A stretch of 64,000 bases of DNA from Onthophagus taurus (taxonomy: Eukaryota; Arthropoda; Insecta; Coleoptera; Scarabaeidae). Every line of letters starts with the position of its first letter. Position 1 is the first letter of the stretch. Below are positions 12,080-24,486 of the stretch, in pieces. A program made the translations under genes and the position numbers. The stretch covers positions 6,269,501 to 6,333,500 of the forward strand of contig NC_091970.1 of the NCBI RefSeq assembly GCF_036711975.1. The letters are read 5' to 3'. Under the pieces are notes generated by a model that had not been told where the DNA came from, did not search any database, and saw nothing but the letters and a program-made list of their open reading frames with translations.

Positions 12080-13204
12080 TTACAATTCATTTTCAGGAAT
12101 ATAAACGGTATCACCGACATTTACTAACCCATTTTGAATCAAACCCAAATTAATACCCATAACTGGCGCTTTTCCTTCACAAGCGATATGTTCGGGTTTT
12201 TTAAGAAAATTAAGCGCTTCTAAAGTCTTTAACGGTTGCCTCGTTTGAGATCTCTCAGCCGTTTCTGGATTAATAGTGGTTAAAACGCAGCGAGTGCAAG
12301 GTTTAACATTCTCAAAAATCGCATCTCCAATTTTAATCAAACTCCATTTTTCTTCAGAAAAAGCCGGGGCGGTCCCTTTTACCAAAAAGTTGGGCCTGTA
12401 ATTATTCGCGGTAATCGGTTCTTCTAGTTCAGAGTTTAATCTATCGATTGATGATTGATTGATTAAATGATACCCGGAAAGATCGGAGTATAACCCCAAA
12501 GAAGCGTTTTTTAATTCTTTATAACCTCGCAAAATTTTATCAATTTTTTTGATTTCTCTTTTGTAATCGCCGTCGTGGTACCCGATTCGACTTTCGGGTT
12601 TTTCTAAATAACGAGATATCCATTGCGCAGCTTCTTCACCGCAATCTAAAGTCTCGATTGGTTCGCCAGCGTGGAGACTAAAATTGTTTTTGTAATTATT
12701 TTTTTGGGATTTTGGAAAAAAAATTAATACGAACGTTATAAAAGATGTTTTAGTTGTTGATTTCGATGGGATTTTAACGTAAAGAGGACGATGATCTGGA
12801 GCGTCGAAAACCACGTGATCTTTATCATGTGGAGAACATTCTATTTTTAATAACGTCGGGTAAGTTCGGGCTGTTTTCATCTCGTTATTTGATTGCGAAT
12901 AAACAATAAAGGATCTAAAATTTCTACATGTAATTTTTATTAATTTATTAAGTATTTTGTACCTATCTCGTAATTGAATTCCGTTCTCTTCCAACGTGAT
13001 TAATCCGCCGAGTGTGGTGTTGGCTTTTTGTATCTCGACTCTTTTCGCACTTTTTAATGGATAAATAAACAATTTTTCCACATTTCCCACTTTAACCCAT
13101 TTTTTCGGCAATTTCCTCTTTTTAAGTGATGAAAATATGTAATAAGTTGCTACTCCGATTGCAATTGCGAAAGAAGCATGAATTGCGTAATTTTGAGTAT
13201 TCAT
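12080..13204 (-). CDS. Mitochondrial amidoxime-reducing component (mARC), MOSC domain
   Basis: Molybdenum-cofactor protein of the outer mitochondrial membrane that, with cytochrome b5 and its reductase, reduces N-hydroxylated compounds. The genomic frame is open for 374 codons, but it very probably contains two tiny introns, 12915-12962 (48 nt) and 12678-12734 (57 nt). Both have GT...AG ends, both are multiples of three and neither has an in-frame stop. Splicing gives 339 residues, the usual mARC size. It restores the expected joins RDR-SFIVYS and SFIT-LHAGEP. Seen: N-terminal anchor (about residues 9-26), 'KLFIYPLKSAK' of the MOSC N-terminal domain, 'LDCGEEAAQWI', 'NNYRPNFLVKG', 'PCTRCVLTTINPETA' with the cofactor cysteine, and C-terminal 'VGDTVYIPEN'. 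The first intron position is shared with the paralogue at 4868-5861. Confidence 0.93.
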   Translation of the reverse strand: MNTQNYAIHASFAIAIGVATYYIFSSLKKRKLPKKWVKVGNVEKLFIYPLKSAKRVEIQKANTTLGGLITLEENGIQLRDRYKILNKLIKITCRNFRSFIVYSQSNNEMKTARTYPTLLKIECSPHDKDHVVFDAPDHRPLYVKIPSKSTTKTSFITFVLIFFPKSQKNNYKNNFSLHAGEPIETLDCGEEAAQWISRYLEKPESRIGYHDGDYKREIKKIDKILRGYKELKNASLGLYSDLSGYHLINQSSIDRLNSELEEPITANNYRPNFLVKGTAPAFSEEKWSLIKIGDAIFENVKPCTRCVLTTINPETAERSQTRQPLKTLEALNFLKKPEHIACEGKAPVMGINLGLIQNGLVNVGDTVYIPENEL

Positions 13205-13510
13205 TGTTGATTTAAATTCTGATGTGTTGTGCTCAAAATCTCACCTCAAACTGAGTCAAACTGAGTTGAAACTGAATTGAATTGGGAAAAGGAAAAGCGA
13301 GTTATTGACCTAGATGATAGCGGTTGGGCGGCTACTTAATTTCTAAGTTTAAACTTGAAATGACAAGGTTAAATTTGCTTTAAAATGTTGTTTGTTTGAT
13401 GATTAATTAATATTTTTAGAATATTTTATTAGTGAGGCAAAATAAAATGTTGATAAATCATAATAAATGGGTTGCCTATACTAAAAGGATTTTATTTTAT
13501 TTATTTAAAA

Positions 13511-14596
13511 TCATAAAGATGAATTTTTTGAAGGTTGCATTTTATCCAGAAAATTATTTAACTCCCCCAAACTTTCCAAATAATATTTAGGTGTTAATGT
13601 ATCATCTTTGCAAGATTCCATATCACTTTTATTCACAACTCCGGATAAAACCAGCAATTTTTGGTACCCAGCGTGATGTGCAAAAGACATGTCGCTAAAT
13701 CTGCAACAAATTTGTGAAAATATTTATCAATTCCGCTTTTTTTTTTAATTACGTGTCTCCAATAAATAAAGTTCTATTTGGATCAACTTTAAATTCGTTC
13801 TTTACATAATCAATCATTTTTTGCCCCGGTTTTCCAAACTCCAAAGGAGATCTCCCAGATATCTTTTGAACGATGCCATGAAAATGTTGTGGACCAATTA
13901 ATGTAACATTTTTCGCGATGGTTATCATATCGTCTAAAGCGGCCGTCATATAAAGAACTTGAGGATCGTTTAAATGCAAAATTGCTCGTTGCAGCTTAAT
14001 AAAATTCATGTTGACATCAACGTCCATAATAACAGCCCCAACATCATCATCGAGACCAAAAATTGCTGATACAATCGCTTTGGATTCGTGCTCCACTTGA
14101 GGAGGCTAAAAATAACTTTTTTACCTTATCAATTAATTAATTTAATTATTACCCCTGTATTTGCTAATTTAAACCCAGCCTCAATTAAATCGTTTTGTAA
14201 ACCATCAAGCGACATAACAAAAAGTTTTTTATCAAAATTAATGCTTTTTAAGTATTTGATTATAGCTGCCGCTGGTGATATTACATCATGCTCCTCTAAA
14301 TCATACCCGGCTTTTTTTAGAGATTCGGTAAAAAGTTTTTTCGTTTTCGTGCAGTTATTTGTAACATATCGGACTGATTTGCCGATTTTTTTAAAGTTTA
14401 TCACAGCTTCTGGGGAACCTTCAACTGGTTTTTGAACAAAAATTAACACGCCTATAAGCAAAAATTGTTAAATAATGATAAATGTGTCATTATTGAATCA
14501 GTTACCATCGCAATCGCATAAAACGGTATCAAAAGAATTTATAAACTCTTGAAATTCGATCGGTGAGATTTTCGTTAAATCGCTTGGTATCGTCAT
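13511..14596 (-). CDS. HAD phosphatase, phosphoglycolate/4-nitrophenylphosphatase family
   Basis: Four exons: 14506-14596, 14153-14451, 13753-14105 and 13511-13700. All have GT...AG borders and give 310 residues, typical of the PGP/PDXP family. HAD motif I is 'LCDCDGVLIF', split by intron 1 in the Gly codon. Motif II is 'VTNNCTKT' (TNN), the lysine is in 'FGKPGQKMI', and motif IV is 'FIGDTFSDM'. The family normally has GDRLxTDI at motif IV, so this member has diverged there but keeps both aspartates. The end, 'AGYQKLLVLSGVV', is the usual substrate-loop region. In this family the enzymes dephosphorylate 2-phosphoglycolate, pyridoxal phosphate or related small phosphates in the cytosol; which one cannot be read here. 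The gene lies about 300 bp upstream of the mARC gene, on the same strand. Confidence 0.9.
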
Positions 14597-14599
14597 GTC

Positions 14600-15340
14600 G
14601 GAATCGAAATTCAAACTGAAGCGTTTTATCTTTTATACGTCATTGGAGCTAGCCGCAAATACGTTTTTTCATCACGCTAAGGTTACCCACTACTTTATAT
14701 TTATGTATACATACAAATTTACACATATATAGAAACGGTTAGGAAACTTTTCATTATCTATGATAAGATAAGAAGAGGAAGATGATAAGCATTTTATCGG
14801 TGATTTCACAACTTGTTTTGGTTTAGTTGAGGATGTAGTTTGAAAATTTAGTATTAATTAACGATTTTGATGCATGACATGTTTGTGGAATTTTGATCTC
14901 TTAAATGTCACAGATCTATTTGTCAAGTCAACCACTTCATTAAAAATAATTTGATGCTACATGGAATCTTGGTTTCAGAGTTGTGTCCAAAACGAAGCAT
15001 TCATGCAAAATACCATTTAGATCATGAATTTTTACAATTTGTGCTTCAAACATTAGCGTTTTGAAAGAGGCATTTAGAGAATTTGACAACTTTGTCCAAA
15101 TGACGTTTGCAGATCTTGAATATTTTTAAATTAAACGTAAAGCCTTTACATAATACTGATGGCTTGCAGAATTTTATGATGACCCATAGTGAAGAGGAAC
15201 CATAAAAGGCAAGAAATACTTTATTGCTGCTTTATGACAAAGACAAAGGAAAATGAAGGCAAAAAAAAATAGCATTAATCAGTGACTACAACAGACACAG
15301 TCACAAAACGAGCATGAAAAACAACACAAAACTAAATAAT
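14600..15340. other. Intergenic, no gene seen
   Basis: This AT-rich stretch starts upstream of the phosphatase ATG and so should contain its promoter. I see no coding frame, RNA gene or named repeat in the remainder. Confidence 0.5.
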
Positions 15341-17170
15341 TAAATTACAAATAAATAATAATCAACATTAATTCTGCAAGCAAGTGTCCTGGGTTTAATG
15401 AGTTAACAGCTCTACAACTTCACTTGATAAAGCTAGCAGCTGAAAGGCTTCAATAACACTTGACAGAACAAGTGTTTCGCACAAACGTTTCTTATTTAAA
15501 ATGTGTCGGTGTTGATGGAGGCATCTAAGAACACCATATGCCTTTTTCACGCAAGCAGTGACATGACTGCTAAATCGCAGATTGCTGTCGACAAGCACAC
15601 CCAGATTTTTTGACTCAGGGTACACTACCAACCTCTCTCCACCCAAAAATATACCGACACTATCAGAGTCCAAGTTACCAAAGATGACTACCTTAGATTT
15701 AGTGGCATTGAGAGTTAGTGCCATCTTGTGCGAGCAATCTAAAATAGCGTTCAGATCTGCATTTATTTTTGAGCAAGCAGAAGCGAGGTGTTCCTTTGGA
15801 AAGGTTATTTAAATTTGGGTATCATCTGCGTACATGTGTATCGACAAATATTGAATGCACTTAGGCAACTGGGATGTATACAAGGAAAACAATAGAGGAG
15901 CCAGAATAGACCCCTGTGGCACTCCCACTCTCACAGGCAGTGATGATGAAGATACATTGTTCAATTTTACTATCTGAGCACGATTGGATAGGAAACTTTC
16001 CAAAAGCAAAACCGCTGAGTCGGACAGACCAACATAGCGCAGAAGAGCTAAAAGCATTGAATGGTTAACCTTATCAAAGGCCTTATTGTAGTCCAGCAGT
16101 ACAAGTATCCCACATAGACCGCCATCACGAGCTCTAATAATATCGTCTGTTACCTTTAATAGAGCCGTTGTACAGCTATGGTTAGGTCGAAAACCAGACT
16201 GAGAGGTGGGCAAGATGTTATGATCACTAATATATTTACGCAATTGGACCTCCATGCACCTTTCAAGGACTTTTGAGATAACTGGCAGGATACTAATTGG
16301 ACGCAGGTCCGCCAAACCTGCTGGATTTGGTTTTTTAGGCAACGGCATTACCAAAGCAATCTTCCAGGCTTCCGGGAAAATAGCATGTTCAAGACAGGTA
16401 TTTATAAGGTAGGGCAATATTTCAGGGAGACACATTCTTATAAATGTGATGTTCAATTCGTCTATACCAGAAGATGTTGATTTAATACCATTTAATTTAG
16501 TCACTGAGTCCAAACGAAAATCTCTCATGGGAATTTGGGTAAAGCATATTTGTACCATAAAAAGTGAGCAAATCATCATCCACATCAGCATAACCAACAG
16601 AATTCACAAAATAATCATTAATATTTGCAACATCATCTAAATGTGCAGGAACAGTGGGTTTGGACCTGTTGACAATCTGCAACTTGGATAACAGCCGCCA
16701 ACTACTCTTTACATCACTAGTCACAAATGTACTATTTAAGAAAGAGTTCTTTTCTCGTCGTATTGCAGAAGTCGTTAAATTGCGTAAGGACTTGTAATAG
16801 TCGAAGTGCGCTATTAATTTAGTTCTTTTATATCGAGATAAGGCTCTATCCCTCAGCGACATCATTAGTAATCTGAGTGACCGAACCGGTGCATGAAAAT
16901 CTAGAAGTGCCAAAAGATGAGTGTTTAAAAAATGTACTTTCTGATTAACATCAATTATATGATAGATTGCTTAGAGTGGTAACCGGGATAAATCACCCTT
17001 CAGACTATAGGCATCGATGTTTGATATAGGTCTACAAAATTTGGTAATCGGAATAGGCCTTGAATCAGAAATAGTAATGTCACATTGAACAAGATTGTGG
17101 TCTGACATATGCATCGGTATGCTTGCCTGGTTAATACAACCGTCCGGGTTGTTAGTGATCAACAATTCCA
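15340..17170 (-). mobile_element. Dead non-LTR retrotransposon, Jockey/CR1-like, 5'-truncated
   Basis: On the minus strand, in order: the end of an endonuclease domain (17170-16971, 'INQASIPMHMSDHNLVQCDI'), a linker (16913-16497), reverse transcriptase (16597-15809) with 'LPKKPNPAGLADLRPISILP', 'DYNKAFDKVNHSML', 'GVPQGSILAPLLF' and the catalytic 'YADDTQI', then the thumb region (15724-15395, 'LTLNATKSKVVIFG'). The reading frame shifts at least three times, so it encodes no working protein. The 5' side breaks off within the endonuclease at about 17170, where CCAACCCAA repeats take over. The 3' end, near 15345, is AT-rich ('ataaataataatcaac'). Copies of the last 115 bp reappear at 18565-18685 and 20206-20325. 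Confidence 0.85.
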
Positions 17171-20100
17171 ACATAACACAACCCAATTCAAAACCAATCC
17201 AACTAAATCTATTTAATTCCAATCTATTTCTAAAGAAACCCTCGCCAATGCCAAAACAATTCAAACCAATCTTAAAACTAACCTAATTCAGTTATAAAAC
17301 AATCCCATCCAATTCGTAAATATTTTAATTCATATCCAAAGAATGTCTATCCAATCCCAAAGCAACCCAACCTAGGTATTGCTCATTCTCTGCCTCATTC
17401 TAAAGTTGAATTAATTGGGTTGAAGACCCAACCCAATTAAAAAGCAACCCAACCCAATTTCAATGCAACTCAACCTCTTTCTAAAGAAATTCAACCTAAT
17501 TTAAAAGCAACCCAACCCAATCCCAAAACAACCCAACCTACTTCTAAAGAAACGGAATCCAAAGCTACCTGGGTTAGATTGCTTTTGAATTAGGTTGGGT
17601 TGCTTTGTAATTGGGTTGGGTTGCTTTTGAATTCGACTCTCTTTAGAAATCTCAGAGTAAGCTGACTCGATAGTAAAGTAACACAATCCAAAAAAAAAAC
17701 CCAATTCGTGCCCAAAGAAAGTTATCGTAATTTCAAAACATTTAAACACTTAACTTTGACCACGGAATAAATAATAGTACAAGTATGTTCTATGTGATAC
17801 TGGACGTTGGCTAATTGCGAAAGGGTTAAAAGATCTTGGCTTATATTTTCTAAGACAAAAAATGGAATTTTACTGCAAGATTTACCATATCAAGATCCAT
17901 GGCAAAACTAACATAGGTTCTGTCAATAAAAGAAGAAAGTGGTTTTTCTGATCCCAAAGAAACTTAACCAAATCCAAAGTAATCCAATTCACACTGAAAG
18001 TAAATTTACTCAATTCTAATTTTAATGAAACTCAACCCAATCTCAAAACAATGCAACCTAAATCAAAAGTAACCTAACTGAATTACAGAGCAACCTAACC
18101 CAATAGAAAACAGCCCAACTAACAGCCAAAGTAAGCGTATTTAATTTCAAAGTACCAACAAAATATCCCATCAGTTAACTCAGTTCCAAAGCGGCAGAAT
18201 CCAATTTCAAAGCAACTCAACTGACATAGAAAGTAAGCCTTTTCAATACTAAACCACTTAATCTAAATCTAAGGAAGCCCAACTTATTTCCAATACATTC
18301 CAACTCACACCCAAAGTAAGTCAAGGCAATTTCAAAACAATCTTCCAAAAATTACAGCCAAACTTGTTGCAACATTTTTGCAAAATAAATATATTTGAAA
18401 TATAGTTATTACTATTAACTCTGCTTATAAACGATTATCTTTCCCTCCCTTTTAGCAGTAACATTTTGTGGTGCATTTTTGAAGTAGTGGTTTTTACAGT
18501 TTATTGTAATATGATAGAATTTCTTCGACTGGCATATTAATAAATACTAGTAGTAGACACGTCTAGCTTGATAAATAATAATCAACATTAATTCTGCAAG
18601 CTAGTGACCTAGGTTTAGGGAGTTAACAGCTCTACAACTTCACTTGATAAAGCTAGCAGCTGATAGGCTTCAATATGAAGTAACATAACTCAACTCAATT
18701 CCAAAATAACACAACCCAATCCGAAAAGTACCCAACTCACACACAAAATAAATAAACCCAATTCAAAACCAATCCAACTAAATCTATTTAATTCCAAACC
18801 AACCCAATCTATTTCTAAAGAAACCCTCGCCAATGCCAAAACAATTCAAACCAATCTTAAAACTAACCTAATTCAGTTATAAAACAATCCCATCCAATTC
18901 GGAAATACTTTAATTCATATCCAAAGGATGTCTATCCAATCCCAAAGCAACCCAATCTATTTCTAAAAAAACGGAATTCAAATCCAAAGCATCCAACCTC
19001 ATTCTAAATGCAACTAAGTGCAATTCCAATGCAACTCAACCTCTTTCTACAGAAACTCAACCTAATTTAAAAGCAACCCAACCTACTTCTAAAGAAACGG
19101 AATCCAAAGCTTAGGTTGCTTTTGAATTAGGTTGGGATGTAGAGAAGGATGCAACCTAAATCAAAAGTAACCAAACTCAGTTACAAAGCAACCCAACCCA
19201 AAACAGCTCAACTCACACCCAAAGTAAGCCTTAATTTCAAAGCATATCCCAAAGAAGACCCACAATCAGTTAACTCAGTTCCAAAGCGGCCATAGAAAGT
19301 AAGCCTTCTCAATACTAAACCATTTAATGTAATTATAAAGAAGCTCAACTCATTTCCAAAACATTCCAACTCACACCCAAACTAAGTCAACTTAATTTCA
19401 AAGCAAATTTTCAAAATTACAGCCAAACTTTTGAATTTTGCTTTGATTATGAGATCTCTTTAATTAAAACTGGACTACAATTTTTTGGGAACAAATACTA
19501 TTATCAAACAACATATCAAGATCCATGGCAAAAATAACATAGGTTCTATCAATAAAAGAAGAAAGTCCTTTTTCTGATCCCAAAGAAATTTAACCAAATC
19601 CAAAGCAATCCAATTCACACTCAAAGTAAATTTACTCAATTCTAATTTTAATGAAACTCAACCCAATCTCAAAACAATGCAACCTAAATCAAAAGTAATC
19701 TAACTGAATTACAGAGCAACCTAACCCAATACAAAACAGCTCAACTAACAACCAAAGTAAGCCTATTTAATTTCAAAGCACCAACAAAATATCCTAAAGG
19801 AGACTCATAATCAGTTAACTCAGTTCCAAAGCGGCAGAATCCAATTTCAAAGCAACTCAACTGACATAGAAAGTAAGCCTTTTCAATACTAAACCACTTA
19901 ATCTAAATCTAAGGAAGCCCAACTTATTTCCAATACATTCCAACTCACACCCAAAGTAAGTCAAGGCAATTTCAAAACAATCTTCCAAAAATTACAGCCA
20001 AACTTGTTGCAACATTTTTGCAAAATAAATATATTTGAAATATAGTTATTACTATTAACTCTGCTTATAAACGGTTATCTTCCCCTCCCTTTTAGCAGTA

Positions 20101-22640
20101 ACATTTTGTGGTGCATTTTTGAAGTAGTGATTATTGCACTTTATTGTAATATGATAGAATTTCTTCGACTGGCATATTAATAAATACTAGTAGTAGACAC
20201 GTCTAGCTTGATAAATAATAATCAACATTAATTCTGCAAGCTAGTGACCTAGGTTTAGGGAGTTAACAGCTCTACAACTTCACTTGATAAAGCTAGCAGC
20301 TGATAGGCTTCAATATGAAGTAACTTAACTCAACTCAATTCCAAAATAACACAACCCAATCCGAAAAGTACCCAACTCACACCCAAAATAAATGAACCCA
20401 ATTCAAAACCAATCCAACTAAATCTATTTAATTCCAAACCAACCCAATCTATTTCTAAAGAAACCCTCGCCAATGCCAAAACAATTCAAACCAATCTTAA
20501 AACTAACCTAATTCAGTTATAAAACAATCCCATCCAATTCGAAAATACTTTAATTCATATCCAAAGGATGTCTATCCAATCCCAAAGCAACCCAATCTAT
20601 TTCTAAAAAAACGGAATTCAAATCCAAAGCATCCAACCTCATTCTAAATGCAACTAAATGCAATTCCAATGCAACTCAACCTCTTTCTACAGAAACTCAA
20701 CCTAATTTAAAAGCAACCCAACCCAATCCCAAAACAACCCAACCTACTTCTAAAGAAACGGAATTCAAAGCTACCTGGGTTGGGTTGCTTTTGAATTAGG
20801 TTGGGACCCAAAGTAAGCCTTAATTTCAAAGCATATCCCAAAGAAGACCCACAATCAGTTAACTCAGTTCCAAAGCGGCCATAGAAAGTAAGCCTTCTCA
20901 ATACTAAACCATTTAATGTAATTATAAAGAAGCTCAACTCATTTCCAAAACATTCCAACTCACACCGAAACTAAGTCAACTTAATTTCAAAGCAAATTTT
21001 CAAAATTATAGCCAAACTTTTGAATTTTGCTTTGATTACGAGATCTCTTTAATTACGGGGAAATGAAAATCCTTGGAAACAAACCAACCACAAAAACTGG
21101 ACTACAATTTTTCGGGAACAAATACTATTATCAAACAACATATCAAGATCCATGGCAAAAATAACATAGGTTCTATCAATAAAAGAAGAAAGTCCTTTTT
21201 CTGATCCCAAAGAAATTTAACCAAATCCAAAGCAATCCAATTCACACTCAAAGTAAATTTACTCAATTCTAATTTTAATGAAACTCAACCCAATCTCAAA
21301 ACAATGCAACCTAAATCAAAAGTAACCTAATTCAGTTACAAAGCAACCTAACCCAATACAAAACAGCCCAACTAACAGCTAAAGTAAGCCTATTTAATTT
21401 CAAAGCACCAACAAAATATCCCAAAGGAGACTCATAATCAGTTAACTCAGTTCCAAAGCGGCAGAATCCAATTTCAAAGCAACTCAACTGACATACAAAG
21501 TCAGCCTTTTCAATACTAAACCATTTAATCTAATTCTAAAGTAGCCCAACTCATTTCCAAAACATTCCAACTCACACCCAAAGTAAGTTCCAAGCTTGCG
21601 GGCGAGGCACTACAATTAATACTATATCAAGACAGGGTTGGTGTCAACCGCCTCGGCCGCAAGCTACCTCGGCTTAATACAGTGACATCGTGTATTTCAA
21701 CGTATTAAGCCGAGGTCGCTTGCGGGCGAGACTATACAATTAATACTATATCAACACTGGGTTGGTGTCAACTGCCTTGGCCGCAAGCGACCTCGGCTTA
21801 ATACGTTGAATTGCACGATGTCACTGTATAAAGCCGAGGCGCTAAAGTTAATACCACATCAATACAAGATTTATGTCAAAGAAACTGTCGCCGAGGTCGC
21901 TTGCGGCTGAGGCGCTAGAGTTAATACTATATCAATACAAGACTTATGTCAAAGAAACTACCGCCTCGGCCGCAAGCGACCTCGGCTTAATACATTGAAG
22001 TACTCAATGTCACTGCATTAAACTGAGGTTGCTTGCGGCCGAGGCACTAATGTTAACACCATATCAACACAAAACTTGTGTCAAGAAACTACTGCCTCGG
22101 CCGCAAGCGACCTCGGCTTAATACAATGACAACGTCCATTTCAACGTATTACGCCGAGAATCCAATACAAAACAGCCCAACTAACACCCAAAGTAAGCCT
22201 ATTTAATTTCAAAGCACCAACAAAATATCCCAAAGGAGACTCATAATCAGTTACCTCAGTTCCAAAGCGGCAGAATCTAATTTCAAAGCAACCCAACTGA
22301 CATACAAAGTAAGCCTTTTCAATACTAAACCATTTAATCTAATTCTAAAGAAGCCCAACTCATTTCCAAAACATTCCAACTCACACCCAAAGTAAATCAA
22401 TGCAATTTCAAAACAATCTTCCAAACATTACAGCCAAACTTGCAAAATAAATATTTCTGAAACATAGTTATTACTATTAACTCTGCTTATAAACGGTTAT
22501 CTTCCCCTCCCTTTTAGCAGTAACATTTTGTGGTGCATTTTTGAAGTAGTGGTTATTGCACTTTATTGTAATATGATAGAATTTCTTCGACTGGCATATT
22601 AATAAATACTAGTAGTAGACACGTCTAGCTTGTTAGACAG
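17170..22640. repeat. CCAACCCAATT repeat block with higher-order unit of about 1.64 kb
   Basis: Degenerate short repeats such as 'ccaaagcaacccaacccaat', with a step of about 20-22 bp, mostly in one orientation but flipped locally (for example 17565-17635, 'ttgggttgggttgctttt'). At a larger scale, 17940-19560 and 19590-21200 match in long collinear order. The word 'gacacgtctagcttgataaa' recurs at about 18558 and 20199, giving a unit near 1.64 kb. A third partial copy ends at 22640. Each full unit contains a 115-bp piece of the 3' end of the retroelement at 15340-17170. A palindromic satellite cluster interrupts the block at 21593-22160. Nothing here looks coding. Confidence 0.85.
21593..22160. 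repeat. Palindromic GC-rich satellite, small cluster
   Basis: About four units of the same hairpin satellite as 24487-26945. Arms read 'cctcggccgcaagcgacctc' and 'gaggtcgcttgcggccgagg', with 'ggcttaatac' next to the centre. It is inserted inside the CCAACCCAA block: the repeat text stops at 'cacacccaaagtaagttcc' and resumes with 'aatccaatacaaaacagccc'. Confidence 0.88.
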
Positions 22641-24486
22641 AAAATTTTGTTGCAGTGTACGTCAAGATCCGACATTGTTCACAAGAATTGAGATGTACGA
22701 AGAATTCAACTCAAGAAAAGATTCAATTGACGTTTGAAGAAATCGCTTTCCCCGTAACTTAGAAATATCAACTTCAAAGCTCAAATATTTACGTTTTCAT
22801 CTTTAATTAATTTTTAACGATAGTTGAAATTAAATAGAGAGGAAAATGTTTCGAAAGAGATCAACTTCTTAGCCTTGATTTGCGAATAACAATTAATCCA
22901 AATTGTTCCAATAATGATCTGATATGTGGCAATGAAATGAAACGATAGCAAAAGGTCAATATTCAATAATATACTAAAAATATTCTATATTTTTAAGTCC
23001 ATAATATTTTTTAGTTGTTTTTCTTTAATATTGTTAATTTTTCAACGTTTTATTAACCTTTTTGATACAAACGTGGCGTACAATGAAATCAGTTCTGTAA
23101 ACAACATTTTGAGTATCTCAGGTTTTTTGAGGACACGCGCTTGCGTACTGATAATATCCTATCCATTCTTTTCGTCATTTAGCTCTAGACCAACTCGCAG
23201 GCGACTAAATCACCTCGGTTTAGTGTACAACGCGTTATTTTGTAGTGTTTTTACCCAAAAAAAGTTTAAACGAATTTATCCATTTCATCGAAGTGATTTG
23301 AAATCGCCGATTTGACCGGAAAAGGAAAATTGTTTTAATAAATTCGCTTTCACTGAATATAAGAGGTTAATAATTTATAATAAATCTATTGTCTGCGAGA
23401 TATGTTTCCAGTTTTTTAGCAGCGATTTTAAGAGCTTCAAAAAGGTAAATAATTTTTTTTTAATTTATACAAAAATTAAATTAATCTAAGAAATTAATGT
23501 TTTCTTAATGCGTGATTTGATTAATATTAGAATTTAAAATTATTATTAATTATTAGTTAGAATTTTTTTTTTGGGGGGATGGTGAATGGAAAATTCCTTT
23601 TGAATCGTTCTGCGGCAATGCCCTATCGATCTACAGCAGCAAAACCCAACCCAAGGTCACAAAATCAGCTGCTTATATTTTATGCAAAAACTTTGCGCAA
23701 ACTTTAACCAACCCATAAATATTTCAAAAATTTATAAATTTAGAACTCGACCTCCTCTCCGTGCTTACGTCACAACGTGTTAAAATTAGGCACACATAAG
23801 TACTCGCTAAAAAAATTAAACCTCAATCAAAATTAAAAATGTCAAAAAATTAATTAATACTTGGCATTTGAAATTAAAAAAAAATCTCTCTTTCCACAAC
23901 AAAAACAATGTTTGCGTCAATTGGCAAGAAAACCATAAACTTTTATCATCACGCCCACAAAACGTAAACTTCTCGCCAGAAAACTTTTCCTTTTTCTTTA
24001 AAATAAGATCAATTGCGACAGCGAAAATTGCACAATCCCAAAAAAAGGTGCCTCTTTATTCATATCGACCGATGCAGTTTTCACGTTTGCGACCCCCTCT
24101 GGGTTTTCTGGCACGTGCATGACACGGATTGCACAAAGAACGGGCGTGTGTATCGATTAAAAACGCTCGGCGCCTTACCACTTGGCACTTTTAAATCATG
24201 TTTCTATGAGTTTTAAAGCTTCGTTTTAATTGGATTTAAAAATAAAAAAAACTTACATAACGAAACCAATCGTGTTCGACGAAATGGTTTATTTTGCATT
24301 GCGGTTATTCTTTTAAGTAATATAAATCCATGTAATGGAAGTGTAATGTAAGATTGAGTTATTTTTAAAAATCGATTTGCGATTTTTGATAAAATTTTAG
24401 GATTTATTTTCAAAATTGCATTCTTGAAACTATTGCGTTACAAGCAATCTTGATATTTGGATAATTTGAGTTAATTAATTTGCACT
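22640..24486. other. Unique-looking AT-rich region, no gene recognised
   Basis: This sits between the CCAACCCAA block and the large palindromic array. A 94-codon frame at 23031-23315 and two overlapping frames at 23868-24216 have no recognisable domain and read like chance. A CRE-like TTACGTCA lies at about 23764 and could mark a promoter or a 5' exon, but there is no other support. Confidence 0.4.

Noticed and set aside
17501..17749. 82-residue frame in the CCAACCCAA block (and 20707-20958)
   Set aside because: Translation of short repeats only.
23031..23315. 94-codon frame in the AT-rich region
   Set aside because: No domain, low-complexity composition, no neighbouring exons.
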